Translations under genes and position numbers: made by a program | Shown here: positions 34,341-44,721 of the stretch, piece by piece | How positions within the stretch are numbered: position 1 is the first letter of the stretch | Layout: each line of letters opens with the position of its first letter | The notes under the pieces: model-generated | Database searches by the model: none | Told to the model about the DNA's origin: nothing | What the model saw: only the letters and a program-made list of their open reading frames with translations | Assembly (NCBI RefSeq): GCF_900156625.1 | Contig: NZ_FTOB01000003.1 | Coordinates: forward strand, 248,001-312,000 | DNA: 64,000 nucleotides | Origin: Zobellia uliginosa | GTDB lineage: Bacteria; Bacteroidota; Bacteroidia; Flavobacteriales; Flavobacteriaceae | Direction of reading: 5' to 3'

Positions 34341-34365
34341 TTATACTATAGAAACTGTAGTATAA
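34341..34365. promoter_or_regulatory. 25-bp near-perfect palindrome, candidate operator
   Basis: TTATACTATAG (34341-34351) and CTGTAGTATAA (34355-34365) are separated by AAA and differ from perfect dyad symmetry at one position. No T-run follows. It lies upstream of the minus-strand DUF3050 gene and past the 3' end of the SMR gene, the right place for an operator of the former. A second, GC-containing hairpin (about 34295-34321) lies between it and the gene. Confidence 0.5.
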
Positions 34366-34430
34366 TATGACATTTTTTTGAAAACGAATAATTTATAGCT
34401 AAATTTTTGCGGAAGGACCGTTCTGCTATT

Positions 34431-34757
34431 CTAGTGAGAAACGTATTTTAAACCGATAATGGACCCGATAAGCGTAACAATGAAGAATATCCTCCAGAAA
34501 TTGGCGGGGTCTTTAAAAAAAAAGATTCCGAGTAGTACGGTTCCGACCGCCCCGATGCCTGTCCATACGGCGTAGGCTGTGCCCAGAGGTAAGGTTTGAA
34601 CGGCCTTTATTAAAAGGAGAAAGCTAATAGCGGAACATATAAGAAAACCACCGTACCAGAGGTACATATCGGTTCCTGTAGTTTCTTTTGCCTTAGATAG
34701 ACAAAAGGCAAAGGCTACTTCAAACAATCCTGCAATAATTAAAACCAACCAGTTCAT
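34431..34757 (-). CDS. SMR-family efflux protein, SugE/Gdx-like
   Basis: Small inner-membrane exporter of 108 aa with four transmembrane helices; the start is set at ATG 34755-34757 (MNWLVLIIAGLFEVAFAF). It has the essential Glu13 in helix 1, and the subgroup motif GTAYAVWTGIGAVGT in helix 3 that marks SugE/Gdx-type members, which export guanidinium, rather than EmrE. The C-terminus IIGLKYVSH also matches SugE. Helix 1 residues after Glu13 differ from typical Gdx (AFAF instead of VWAV), so substrate range is open. No guanidine riboswitch is visible upstream. It follows a Crp-type regulator gene after 72 bases on the same strand. Confidence 0.85.
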   Translation of the reverse strand: MNWLVLIIAGLFEVAFAFCLSKAKETTGTDMYLWYGGFLICSAISFLLLIKAVQTLPLGTAYAVWTGIGAVGTVLLGIFFFKDPANFWRIFFIVTLIGSIIGLKYVSH

Positions 34758-34829
34758 TTCTTTTGTTTTTATCGCTGCAAATATGGGCAAGGTAATCGGT
34801 ATTATTTTTTACAAATGATAAAAACGACA

Positions 34830-35393
34830 TCATTTTATTTCGGCACGTATTCTACTAAGGCTTACCTGGGTTATGCCGAGGTAGGAGGCAATGTGTCCCA
34901 ATTGCACCCTCTGGATGAGATGGGGCGTGTTCTTTAATAGTTCGCGGTACCGTTGTTTGGCGGTTCTGAACTGGCTTGAAATCAAACGCTCTTCAGTGGT
35001 CTTTAGGTTTTGTTCGGCAAACTTTCTGCCCCAGTTGGCGATGTGTATATCCTGAAGGTATAACTGTTGCAGTTTTGTAGTTTGCAGGCGGTACAATTCA
35101 CAGTCTTCCAAGAGTTCTATACTTTCGATCCCTCTTTTATTTTCTACATAGCTCTTCATTGAGATAATGGTTTCGCCGGCAGTTCCGAACCAAAAGGTAA
35201 TATCGTTGCCTTCATGATTGACATAGGCGCGAACGATTCCTTTTTTTATAAAGTAGACCGATGTTTCAAGCGTATCGGCATGAATAAGGATGTGTCCCTT
35301 CGGATAGGTTACGGGTACGGTGTTTTCAATGATCTTTGTTCTTGAGGCTTCCGGAAGTTTACTTATGCTATCAATGATGCTTTCGATATCCAT
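34830..35393 (-). CDS. Crp/Fnr-family transcriptional regulator
   Basis: 187-aa regulator, start at ATG 35391-35393. It has an N-terminal cyclic-nucleotide-binding-type beta barrel (GHILIHADTLETSVYFIKKG, TFWFGTAGETIIS) and a C-terminal winged helix (LGHIASYLGITQVSLSRIRA). The barrel lacks the Arg-Ala pair and acidic residues of true cAMP sites, and there are no Fnr-type cysteines, so the ligand is unknown. This small type is frequent in Bacteroidota next to transporters; the SMR gene downstream is the likely target. Confidence 0.87.
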   Translation of the reverse strand: MDIESIIDSISKLPEASRTKIIENTVPVTYPKGHILIHADTLETSVYFIKKGIVRAYVNHEGNDITFWFGTAGETIISMKSYVENKRGIESIELLEDCELYRLQTTKLQQLYLQDIHIANWGRKFAEQNLKTTEERLISSQFRTAKQRYRELLKNTPHLIQRVQLGHIASYLGITQVSLSRIRAEIK

Positions 35394-35459
35394 CTGCAAT
35401 TATTTGTTGAACTCTATCGTTCGTAGGTAGTTGTTGTAAAATGGTTGGTTTTTTTTGTG

Positions 35460-36887
35460 CTAACAATCGCTCATGTTGATTCCAATGGCCAGGCCGCCTT
35501 CGGAGGTCTCTTTATATTTTGAGCTCATGTCTTTTGCCGTGGCCCACATGGTCTCTACCACTTTGTCGAGCGGGACTTTGGCGTCTTTAGGGTCGGAGCC
35601 CAAGGCCAGTTCTGCGGCATTGATTGCCTTTATAGCACCCATACTATTGCGTTCAATACAAGGTATTTGTACGAGTCCGCCTATGGGATCACAGGTGAGC
35701 CCCAAATGATGTTCCATGGCAATTTCTGCGGCCATCAATACCTGTTCGGGCGTACCGCCCAATAGTTCGGTAAGTGCGCCTGCCGCCATGGCGCTCGATA
35801 CCCCAATTTCGGCTTGGCATCCGCCCATGGCGGCCGAGATGGTAGCTCCTTTTTTAAAGATACTCCCGATTTCGCCGGCAACGAAAAGAAATTTTTTAAT
35901 GTGTTCAAAATCGGCTTCATGGTTTTCGATAACCATATAGTACATAAGCACGGCAGGTATAACCCCGGCACTACCATTGGTAGGGGCCGTCACTACACGA
36001 CCCAGGGAGGCGTTTACTTCGTTTACGGCGAGGGCAAAACAACTGACCCATTGTAAGATCTGGCGGAATTTCACTTCGGTATTCCGTATAGTGGTCAGCC
36101 AAGTTTGGGGAGAGTTGTAATCTTTGGAGCCGCCGAGAAGATTTTTGTTGAGGTCAAAGGCCCGACGGGTTACATTGAGTCCTCCCGGTAACTTCCCTTG
36201 GGTGTGGCATCCTATATACATGCATTCGAGCATGGTGTCCCAAATATGTTTTAACTCTTTGTCTATTTCGGCGTCGTTGCGTAAAGAGCGTTCGTTCTCC
36301 AGTACTATGGCGGAAATGTTTTTGTGCTCCCTTCTGCAATAGTCGAGGAGCTCGGTTCCTTTTTGGATGGGAAATGGAAAGGTGCCGAAAGTGGCTATAT
36401 TGCGTTTGGCGTTCTTTCGCTCTTTTACGACTACAAAACCACCGCCGATGGAGTAGTAGGTGTTCTTTTTGGACTTGTTCGATGTCAATAGCGCTTCGAA
36501 CTGTAATCCATTGGCGTGAAACGGCAAAAACTTTTTATGGAATAAGATGTCGGTTTCAGGGTTGAAGCAGATCGGTTTGCTGCTTCCAAAGTTCAGTATA
36601 TGTGTTTGCTGTATATCGGCTACGATCGAATGAATATCCTCTATAGGGATTTCTACCGGGTCGGTTCCCGAAAGGCCTAGCATCACGGCGAAGTCGGTGG
36701 CATGCCCCTTTCCGGTCAAGGAGAGCGAGCCGTACATGTGTACTTTAATGGCGGTGACCTCGTCGAAAAGTTTTGAAGCCTTGAGCTCTGCAATCCATCG
36801 TTCGGCCGCGCGCCACGGACCGAGGGTGTGAGAGCTAGAAGGTCCAACACCGATCTTAAGCATGTCGAAAATACTGATAGACTCCAT
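35460..36887 (-). CDS. sdaA: L-serine ammonia-lyase (iron-sulfur)
   Basis: Single-chain L-serine dehydratase of 475 aa, converting L-serine to pyruvate and ammonia. The N-terminal beta domain has [19 protein letters not shown]. The C-terminal alpha domain has [20 protein letters not shown], the cluster-ligand region GGCQAEIG, and [18 protein letters not shown], giving the cysteines for a [4Fe-4S] centre. The length matches the fused bacterial form. It is monocistronic with a recognisable promoter (36912-36940), divergent from dnaK. Confidence 0.95.
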   Translation of the reverse strand: MESISIFDMLKIGVGPSSSHTLGPWRAAERWIAELKASKLFDEVTAIKVHMYGSLSLTGKGHATDFAVMLGLSGTDPVEIPIEDIHSIVADIQQTHILNFGSSKPICFNPETDILFHKKFLPFHANGLQFEALLTSNKSKKNTYYSIGGGFVVVKERKNAKRNIATFGTFPFPIQKGTELLDYCRREHKNISAIVLENERSLRNDAEIDKELKHIWDTMLECMYIGCHTQGKLPGGLNVTRRAFDLNKNLLGGSKDYNSPQTWLTTIRNTEVKFRQILQWVSCFALAVNEVNASLGRVVTAPTNGSAGVIPAVLMYYMVIENHEADFEHIKKFLFVAGEIGSIFKKGATISAAMGGCQAEIGVSSAMAAGALTELLGGTPEQVLMAAEIAMEHHLGLTCDPIGGLVQIPCIERNSMGAIKAINAAELALGSDPKDAKVPLDKVVETMWATAKDMSSKYKETSEGGLAIGINMSDC

Positions 36888-36911
36888 AAGGCGTATTCAT
36901 ATTTTATGGTA

Positions 36912-36940
36912 TAAAGATAGAGAAAGCCCGCTATAGGCAA
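36912..36940 (-). promoter_or_regulatory. probable sdaA promoter
   Basis: On the minus strand TTG (36940-36938), 18 bases and TATCTTTA (36919-36912) fit the consensus with one mismatch at the last -7 base. The start site would be about 20 bases before the ATG. Confidence 0.5.
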
Positions 36941-37098
36941 AGTCAAAAAACCGGCCTATTTCGTTTTGGTGAGGAATAAGTTTTTTGGGGATAAGGCTTT
37001 TTGAAAAGTGTCGGCCTTGGGTTCGTTTTTACAAAGAGAATATGTCGCAATTTGTCTTGTTTTGGGCGATTATGGTCCTTATATGGCCGATTTTGTGA

Positions 37099-37130
37099 AT
37101 GTCATAATAGTGAAAATGACATCATGTCAT
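37099..37130. promoter_or_regulatory. ATGTCAT repeats upstream of dnaK
   Basis: ATGTCAT occurs at 37099-37105 and 37124-37130, and its inverse ATGACAT at 37116-37122. The last two form a 15-bp palindrome centred on C37123. The cluster lies 78-109 bases before the dnaK ATG, suggesting a dimeric regulator site. A weak call. Confidence 0.35.
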
Positions 37131-37177
37131 GTTGCGGTGGCTTGGCATATTGTTTGTCAATCAGTAATCGATTATAA

Positions 37178-39115
<1,938 letters not shown>

Positions 39116-39142
39116 GTAAAGACGCTAGGCGTCGATAATTTT

Positions 39143-39176
39143 AAGCCCGTTCGGTACACTGTCGAACGGGCTTTTT
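39143..39176 (+). terminator. dnaK terminator
   Basis: AAGCCCGTTCG (39143-39153) pairs with CGAACGGGCTT (39163-39173), an 11-bp stem with a 9-base loop and a following T-run. Confidence 0.88.
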
Positions 39177-39239
39177 ACTTTTTGTCGATTTGGTATGGGT
39201 TTTATTTTTAGTTGACATAATATCAAGTAGTTTTGCAGT

Positions 39240-40166
39240 ATGATTCAGAAAATCGCGACCTTGTTTTTTGCCTTGGTAATTTGTACGAATGGATTTGCCC
39301 AAGATATCGAGACTTTTAAAGTATCGGATTTTAATCTCAAGGGAAATGTAAAGTCGTGCGAAGTAATTACCGACTATGGCAAGGAGGAATATTATTTTGA
39401 TAAGGAGGGCCGTTTGACCAAATCCATTACGCGGTATAACGATAGCGATTACGAAACAACCTACTATAAGTATGTTCATGATTTTCTAAAGGAAAGAAGG
39501 GTTGAAAACTACATGGACGGTAAGTTTGACAGAGCCACCTCCATAGCTAGCTTTTATGAAGTGGATACCTTGGAAAATCGACGACTTACGGAAAAAATCG
39601 TGTCTTACGATAAAGAATTGCTGGAAAAGAATGTCTATGTATACAATGCGGAAAATCGGCTCGTAAAGATCATCCGTACCAATACCCTTGGTATAGATGA
39701 GACCGATTTTGAATATCTACAAGAAAACGAAACAACTATAGTCAATCAAAGCGTAAACGGAAGGCCCTCAAAAACCAAGACCATATCTAAAATACGGGAA
39801 CAGGGGCAGGAGTTGAAAAAAGTGGAAGAGCAAAATTATATAGAAGGACTTCCTACATCAAAAACAACCGACATCTACGATAGCAATGGTCGTTTGACGA
39901 TGCATAAGGAAGCATTGTACGACGCTTCTACCGAAACCTGGATCGTGCAGGATGAAAAACACTATCAATACGGAGAAGATGGGGTTTTATCAACGGTAAA
40001 GACCAAAAAGCGCTTTGGGGACTCGACCGAAAATTATATCTATCAGTTTGATGGTACGACGGCCAATAATTGGGTCAAGGAAATCGTAACACCTCAAAAT
40101 GTCTATACGACAAGACGCATCACCTACTATCAGGAACCGGTAGAACAACCGAAGACACCGGACTAG
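39240..40166 (+). CDS. secreted hypothetical protein with YD-type repeats
   Basis: Secreted protein of 308 aa. The signal peptide MIQKIATLFFALVICTNGFA is cleaved before QDIE. The mature part contains imperfect repeats of the form 'Y-x-x-x-G-R-L-x-K' (YYFDKEGRLTKSITRYND, YVYNAENRLVKIIRTN, DIYDSNGRLTMHKEALYD, YQYGEDGVLSTVKTKKRF), like YD/RHS-type strands, so an elongated beta structure is likely. Function unknown. A perfect -7 box TAGTTTTG (39228-39235) ends only 4 bases before the ATG, which would give a leaderless mRNA. No TTG lies at the proper -33 distance, so this promoter is uncertain. Confidence 0.7.
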   Translation: MIQKIATLFFALVICTNGFAQDIETFKVSDFNLKGNVKSCEVITDYGKEEYYFDKEGRLTKSITRYNDSDYETTYYKYVHDFLKERRVENYMDGKFDRATSIASFYEVDTLENRRLTEKIVSYDKELLEKNVYVYNAENRLVKIIRTNTLGIDETDFEYLQENETTIVNQSVNGRPSKTKTISKIREQGQELKKVEEQNYIEGLPTSKTTDIYDSNGRLTMHKEALYDASTETWIVQDEKHYQYGEDGVLSTVKTKKRFGDSTENYIYQFDGTTANNWVKEIVTPQNVYTTRRITYYQEPVEQPKTPD

Positions 40167-40185
40167 GGTAGTCCGGAGGAATGTT

Positions 40186-40617
40186 CTAGCAAGACGAATC
40201 CGCTACTATTTTCCATTCCCCATTTATTTTTTTGAAAATGATCATAAAAGTGCCATGGGCATCACCTGCTTCCCGGGTCAGAAAATATTCCCCCATAACA
40301 TAGTAGGCCTCCTCGTTTATTTCGGTAACCTGTGCGATTCTAAACCGAAGTTCACCGGTATGGGCTTTTGTGGGATAGCCTTTTTTATAGTTGTCCAAGG
40401 TGGTTTGCCATCCTTTTGTAATTTTTCCTCCACTAAAATAGGTAAGGTCTTCCGATTTCCAATAGCCCTGCATAAAGCCTTCCAGGTCATGGGCCGACCA
40501 AGCTTCCTCCTGCTGCTTCATGATATCCTTAATGATATCGATATCGTTGTTCTGGGTATAAATGCCATTAAAGGCAAGGGTAAGGGCAAAGGTTAAAAAT
40601 AGCGTGAATTTTTTCAT
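40186..40617 (-). CDS. secreted NTF2-like (DUF4440/SnoaL) protein
   Basis: Secreted protein of 143 aa with the start at ATG 40615-40617 (MKKFTLFLTFALTLAFNGIY, cleavable signal). The upstream 30 codons of the frame have no signal character. The mature part follows the DUF4440 pattern (IMKQQEEAWSAHDLEGFMQG, YWKSEDLTYFSGGKITKGWQ, GTFMIIFKKINGEWKIVADS). The small cone-shaped fold probably binds a ligand; no reaction can be inferred. It lies 97 bases after the Bax-inhibitor gene on the same strand and may be read from it. Confidence 0.8.
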   Translation of the reverse strand: MKKFTLFLTFALTLAFNGIYTQNNDIDIIKDIMKQQEEAWSAHDLEGFMQGYWKSEDLTYFSGGKITKGWQTTLDNYKKGYPTKAHTGELRFRIAQVTEINEEAYYVMGEYFLTREAGDAHGTFMIIFKKINGEWKIVADSSC

Positions 40618-40713
40618 GGTCGTAACGGTAATTGTTTTTCGGTGGAAAGATAGCATAAAAAAGGCCCCGACAAAATATCGGAGCCCTTCGCTTAAAAATA
40701 TAAACACTATGGG

Positions 40714-41421
40714 TTAATCCCTAGAAAGAATGCTTAAGATATACCAGAACAATAACATAAGGCTGGCGAACAGGGCCAGTGATGCCGCTACGTGCTGGTT
40801 TGAACGATAGTTGTGAACGAGGTTCGAGGTCTGGTACAGGATCGAGCCAGAGGCCAAGACTACCATAGCTACGCTAAACCAAAGGCCAAGGTTAAAACCG
40901 AACAAGGTTCCGGCTATGATCAGACCTAGGGCAATGGCGAAGCCGACCGCCAAGATCGATTTGAGAAACGAAAAGTCCTTTTTCGTCAAAAAGACAATGG
41001 CCGAAAGGCCCGTAAACAAGGAAAGCGTCATAATCGCAGCTTGGTTGAGAATCGTCAATGCACCGTCTTCCGCAACCATAACGGCGATAAAGATCAAAGG
41101 TATGAATATAAAGGCTTCGGCAATTACATACAGTACCAAGCCTAGGTAGTGTATGTTCGTGTTCTCACTTTTTAGGGCCAAACGTTCCGCATAGTTGGTT
41201 ATGAACATAAACGCCGCTAGCATGATCAACCAACTGTAGCCGCCGGTTAGTGAAAGGGCGAAATTCAATACAGGTGGTATTTGAAAGAACAGGGTTTCGA
41301 CCAGAACGAAAAGAAGTACTGCGCCTGCTAAGTGCATATAGGTTTTTCTGTAAAAAGAAGCTCTTTCCACTTCGGTAAGCGTACTTACCACTTGGTTGTT
41401 TGGTGTAAGATGATTCTCCAT
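40714..41421 (-). CDS. Bax inhibitor-1/YccA-family membrane protein
   Basis: Seven-helix inner-membrane protein of 235 aa, start at ATG 41419-41421 (MENHLTPNNQVV); the ORF runs ten codons further upstream. It belongs to the TMBIM/BI-1 family (RASFYRKTYMHLAGAVLLFV, LLGLVLYVIAEAF-like helices, LFTGLSAIVFLTKKDFSFLK, and the C-terminal SLALFASLMLLFWYILSILS). E. coli YccA modulates the FtsH protease and eukaryotic members conduct Ca2+; either could apply here. The conserved acidic pair near the last helix is not obvious. Confidence 0.87.
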   Translation of the reverse strand: MENHLTPNNQVVSTLTEVERASFYRKTYMHLAGAVLLFVLVETLFFQIPPVLNFALSLTGGYSWLIMLAAFMFITNYAERLALKSENTNIHYLGLVLYVIAEAFIFIPLIFIAVMVAEDGALTILNQAAIMTLSLFTGLSAIVFLTKKDFSFLKSILAVGFAIALGLIIAGTLFGFNLGLWFSVAMVVLASGSILYQTSNLVHNYRSNQHVAASLALFASLMLLFWYILSILSRD

Positions 41422-41713
41422 AATTGTAAAGTTTTTTTGTCGGGATGACAAATAAAAAAATAAAAAGTTAAGCGGACTTCTTTTTTTGATGAACGGTCAT
41501 TTTTATCGATTTTGTTAAAAACACTTAAAATTGTTGGCTAGACCTATGTAGAGTTATATCTCAAAACCGACAAATATTGTTAAACCCGAAGTAGTTGGTA
41601 CATTTGACCTGATTTTACAGTCGGTTAATTTGAAGGAAACCTTAATTTTGTGGCTGTCAAAAAAATAACAACTATTTTCGTAAAATAAGAATCAAATAAC
41701 CTAATTAGTTAAA
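41422..41713. other. intergenic region before kdgK
   Basis: 292 bases without a gene. A perfect -7 box TAATTTTG (41643-41650) lies 63 bases before the kdgK ATG, but no TTG is at the proper distance, so activation by a regulator is plausible. A 7-bp inverted repeat AACCGAC (41565-41571) with GTCGGTT (41620-41626) flanks 48 bases just upstream. Confidence 0.4.
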
Positions 41714-42754
41714 ATGAAAAAAGTAGTCACTTTCGGGGAAATCATGTTGCGTTTAGCCCCTCCAGGATTTTTAAGATTTTCACAAGCAAACAGCTTTGAT
41801 GTTGTTTACGGAGGAGGAGAGAGCAATGTTGCCGTTTCTTTGGCCAATTATGGGGTTCCCGTAGATTTTGTTACACGTTTGCCAAAAAACGATATCGGTG
41901 AATGTGCTCTTATGGAAATGCGCAAACGCGGTGTTGGTACCGATAAGATAATTTATGGAGGTGACCGATTGGGGATATATTTTCTTGAGACCGGAGCTGT
42001 AAGCCGAGGAAGTAAAGTTGTTTATGACCGTGCCCATTCGGCCATCGCCGAAATCGAAAAGGGAATGATCGACTGGAATGCCGTTTTTGAAGGTGTAGAG
42101 TGGTTTCATTGGACGGGTATCACGCCTGCCATATCACAAGGCGCTGCCGATGTATGCTTGGAAGCTGTAAAAGCGGCGAGCGATAGGGGTATTACTATAT
42201 CTACCGATTTAAATTACAGGGCCAAGCTTTGGAATTATGGTGGTGATAGAGAGGCCATCATGACCGAATTGACATCGTACTGTGATATCATCCTAGGGAA
42301 TGAAGAAGATGCGGAAAAGCATTTTGGTATTCACCCGGAAGGATTGGATGTGCATAAAGATGGTGCCGATGTTAAGGCGGAGGCTTTCTTGTCGGTTTGT
42401 AAGCAAATGATGAAGAAATTTCCAAAAGCCAAAAAGGTTATTACCACTTTAAGAGGTTCTATTTCTGCATCGCACAATACTTGGGCGGGTGTATTATGGG
42501 ATGGTTCCAAAATGTATGAAACCCGTCAATATCAAATTACCGATATTGTTGATAGAGTAGGTGGGGGAGATTCTTTTATGGGCGGATTGATCTACGGATT
42601 GTTGAAATACCCGGAAGATGATCAAAATGCATTGGATTTTGCCGTTGCCGCTTCTTGTTTAAAGCATACGATCAAAGGTGATGCCAACTTGGTAACCGTT
42701 GATGAGGTGGAAAAATTGATGGGCGGAGATGCTTCCGGCCGAGTTGCAAGATAA
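41714..42754 (+). CDS. kdgK: 2-dehydro-3-deoxygluconokinase
   Basis: PfkB-family sugar kinase of 346 aa that phosphorylates 2-keto-3-deoxygluconate (KDG) to KDPG with ATP. The N-terminus is MKKVVTFGEIMLRLAPPGFL, with the substrate region YGGGESNVAVSLANYGVPVD and the PfkB signature VDRVGGGDSFMGGLIYGLL, catalytic Asp286. The 346-aa length and the preceding loop (RGSISASHNTWAGVLWDGS) match the longer Bacteroidota KdgK type. The aldolase gene follows after 24 bases, and uxuA/uxuB converge from the other side, so the assignment to the KDG step is well supported by context. Confidence 0.93.
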   Translation: MKKVVTFGEIMLRLAPPGFLRFSQANSFDVVYGGGESNVAVSLANYGVPVDFVTRLPKNDIGECALMEMRKRGVGTDKIIYGGDRLGIYFLETGAVSRGSKVVYDRAHSAIAEIEKGMIDWNAVFEGVEWFHWTGITPAISQGAADVCLEAVKAASDRGITISTDLNYRAKLWNYGGDREAIMTELTSYCDIILGNEEDAEKHFGIHPEGLDVHKDGADVKAEAFLSVCKQMMKKFPKAKKVITTLRGSISASHNTWAGVLWDGSKMYETRQYQITDIVDRVGGGDSFMGGLIYGLLKYPEDDQNALDFAVAASCLKHTIKGDANLVTVDEVEKLMGGDASGRVAR

Positions 42755-42778
42755 GAACATTAACTACAAACAATAAAT

Positions 42779-43447
42779 ATGGCTCAGTATTCAAGAATAG
42801 AGGTGGCTTCCGTAATGAAAGAAAACGGAATGGTGCCTTTGTTTTATCACCCCGATGTAGAGTTGGGTAAAAAAGTTTTAAAGGCATGTTATGACGGAGG
42901 TTCGCGTTTGATGGAGTTCACTGCTCGTGGCGATTTTGCTTATGAAGTCTTTTTAGAACTAAACAAATACGCAATAAAAGAACTTCCAGGTATGGTTATG
43001 GGTGTTGGTTCTATAACCGATGCAGCTGCTGCAAGTTTGTTTATGCAGATGGGGGCGAACTTTATTGTTACCCCTTCACTTCGTGAAGATATAGCTATAG
43101 CCTGTAACCGAAGAAAGGTACTTTGGTCTCCAGGTTGTGGATCCTTGGCCGAGATAAACCGTGCCGAGGAAATGGGGTGCGAGATAATCAAACTTTTCCC
43201 AGGTTCTACTTATGGTCCAGGATATGTAAAGGCGATAAAGGGGCCACAGCCATGGACTAGTGTTATGCCAACAGGAGGGGTTAGTACCGACGAGGCCAAT
43301 TTAAAAGGTTGGTTCGATGCCGGCGTAACTTGCGTTGGTATGGGATCGCAATTGATCAGTAAAGATATTCTGGCCAACAAAGATTTTGCTGGCCTAGAAA
43401 ATCGTGTAAGGGATACTTTGGCTTTGATCAAAAAGCTTAGAGGTTAG
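42779..43447 (+). CDS. eda: KHG/KDPG aldolase
   Basis: Class I aldolase of 222 aa that splits 2-keto-3-deoxy-6-phosphogluconate into pyruvate and glyceraldehyde-3-phosphate. It has the Schiff-base Lys138 in CEIIKLFPGSTYGPGYVKAI, the general-base Glu in LMEFTARGD, and VMPTGGVSTDEANLKGWFDA for phosphate binding. It is co-transcribed with kdgK (24-base gap). Its stop lies only 3 bases from the stop of the convergent uxuA, leaving no room for a terminator, so the two operons probably produce overlapping 3' ends. Confidence 0.94.
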   Translation: MAQYSRIEVASVMKENGMVPLFYHPDVELGKKVLKACYDGGSRLMEFTARGDFAYEVFLELNKYAIKELPGMVMGVGSITDAAAASLFMQMGANFIVTPSLREDIAIACNRRKVLWSPGCGSLAEINRAEEMGCEIIKLFPGSTYGPGYVKAIKGPQPWTSVMPTGGVSTDEANLKGWFDAGVTCVGMGSQLISKDILANKDFAGLENRVRDTLALIKKLRG

Positions 43448-43450
43448 ATA

Positions 43451-44653
43451 TTATTCGAAAAACGCCTTTCGAATACCAAATTCCAATCCCCGTAATTCGG
43501 CCAATCCGCGCAAGCGACCTATAGCCGAATAACCGGGATTGGTTTTTTTATGGAGGTCATCGAGCATTTGGTGTCCGTGATCGGGTCTCACGGGAATAAG
43601 GAAATCTTCTCGTCCCGCTTCCTTTCTTCTCTTTTCTTCGGAAAGGATAAGCTTTACCAAGTCGTACATAGGTACGTTACCTTCTAAATGGTTGGCTTCG
43701 TAGAAATTACCCTTGCCGTCGCGTTGTGTGCTTCTCAAGTGAAGGAAATGGACACGGTCGGCGAACCTTTTGAACATTTGAGGAAGGTTGTTGTCGGCCC
43801 TCGCTCCGAGTGAACCCGTACAGAAAGTGATACCGTTGTTTATAGAATCTACCTTATCGAAGATATAGGCGTAATCTTCTTTCGTTCGCATGATACGCGG
43901 CAAGCCTAAAATAGAAAATGGAGGGTCATCGGGGTGGATGCACATTAATATTCCGTTTTCTTCAGCGGTCGACATTATGGCGTTCAAGAAATAAACGAGA
44001 TTGTCGCGCATATCATCTTCACCCATGCCCTTATATGTGTCTAAGGTTGCCTGAAAAGGGCTGAGATCAAAACCCGTTTTGGGTATATGATAGTTTTCGG
44101 AAGATCCGGGTAAACCCGCAATAATGGTTTTTACCAGTTTATAGATGTCATCCTCCGACATTGCGTTGTAATAGGCTTTGGCAGCTTCGATTTGGGTTTC
44201 GGAAAAGTTGTTTTCCGCTCCAGGTCTTTTTAAGATAAAGAGGTCAAAAGCGGCAAGGGCCGTAGCATCGAACAACAAGGCTTTAGAGCCATCTTCTACT
44301 TCGTAGTCAAGGCTTGTTCTGGTCCAGTCAAGTACAGGCATGAAATTGTAGCATACTACCTTTATATTGCACTGGGCGAGGTTCTTTAGGCTTTGTTTGT
44401 AATTTTCGATAAGTTGTTCAAAGCCATCCTGTTGGGTCTTGATGCTTTCGTGAATGGGTAGTGATTCTACCACTGACCATACCAGGCCGTTTTCTTCGAT
44501 AAGGTTCTTGCGTTCTTGGATATCATCCACCGACCATATTTCGCCGTTCGCAATGTGGTGAAGGGCGGTTACGATTCCTGTAGCTCCGGCTTGTTTTATG
44601 TCTTGAAGGCTAACAGGGTCGTTTGGCCCGTACCATCTCCATGTTTGTTCCAT
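43451..44653 (-). CDS. uxuA: D-mannonate dehydratase
   Basis: UxuA, 400 aa, dehydrates D-mannonate to KDG with Mn2+/Fe2+. The N-terminus [20 protein letters not shown] is characteristic. It also has [20 protein letters not shown], the metal-site segments [17 protein letters not shown] and [24 protein letters not shown], and [11 protein letters not shown]. It lies 68 bases downstream of the uxuB-type dehydrogenase, and its product is the KdgK substrate encoded on the facing strand. Confidence 0.95.
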   Translation of the reverse strand: MEQTWRWYGPNDPVSLQDIKQAGATGIVTALHHIANGEIWSVDDIQERKNLIEENGLVWSVVESLPIHESIKTQQDGFEQLIENYKQSLKNLAQCNIKVVCYNFMPVLDWTRTSLDYEVEDGSKALLFDATALAAFDLFILKRPGAENNFSETQIEAAKAYYNAMSEDDIYKLVKTIIAGLPGSSENYHIPKTGFDLSPFQATLDTYKGMGEDDMRDNLVYFLNAIMSTAEENGILMCIHPDDPPFSILGLPRIMRTKEDYAYIFDKVDSINNGITFCTGSLGARADNNLPQMFKRFADRVHFLHLRSTQRDGKGNFYEANHLEGNVPMYDLVKLILSEEKRRKEAGREDFLIPVRPDHGHQMLDDLHKKTNPGYSAIGRLRGLAELRGLEFGIRKAFFE

Positions 44654-44721
44654 ATATGTGAAGTTGATTTAGTGTAATTGAACTGTAACGAACTATTTGA
44701 TTAAAAATCGAAAGGCTGGGC

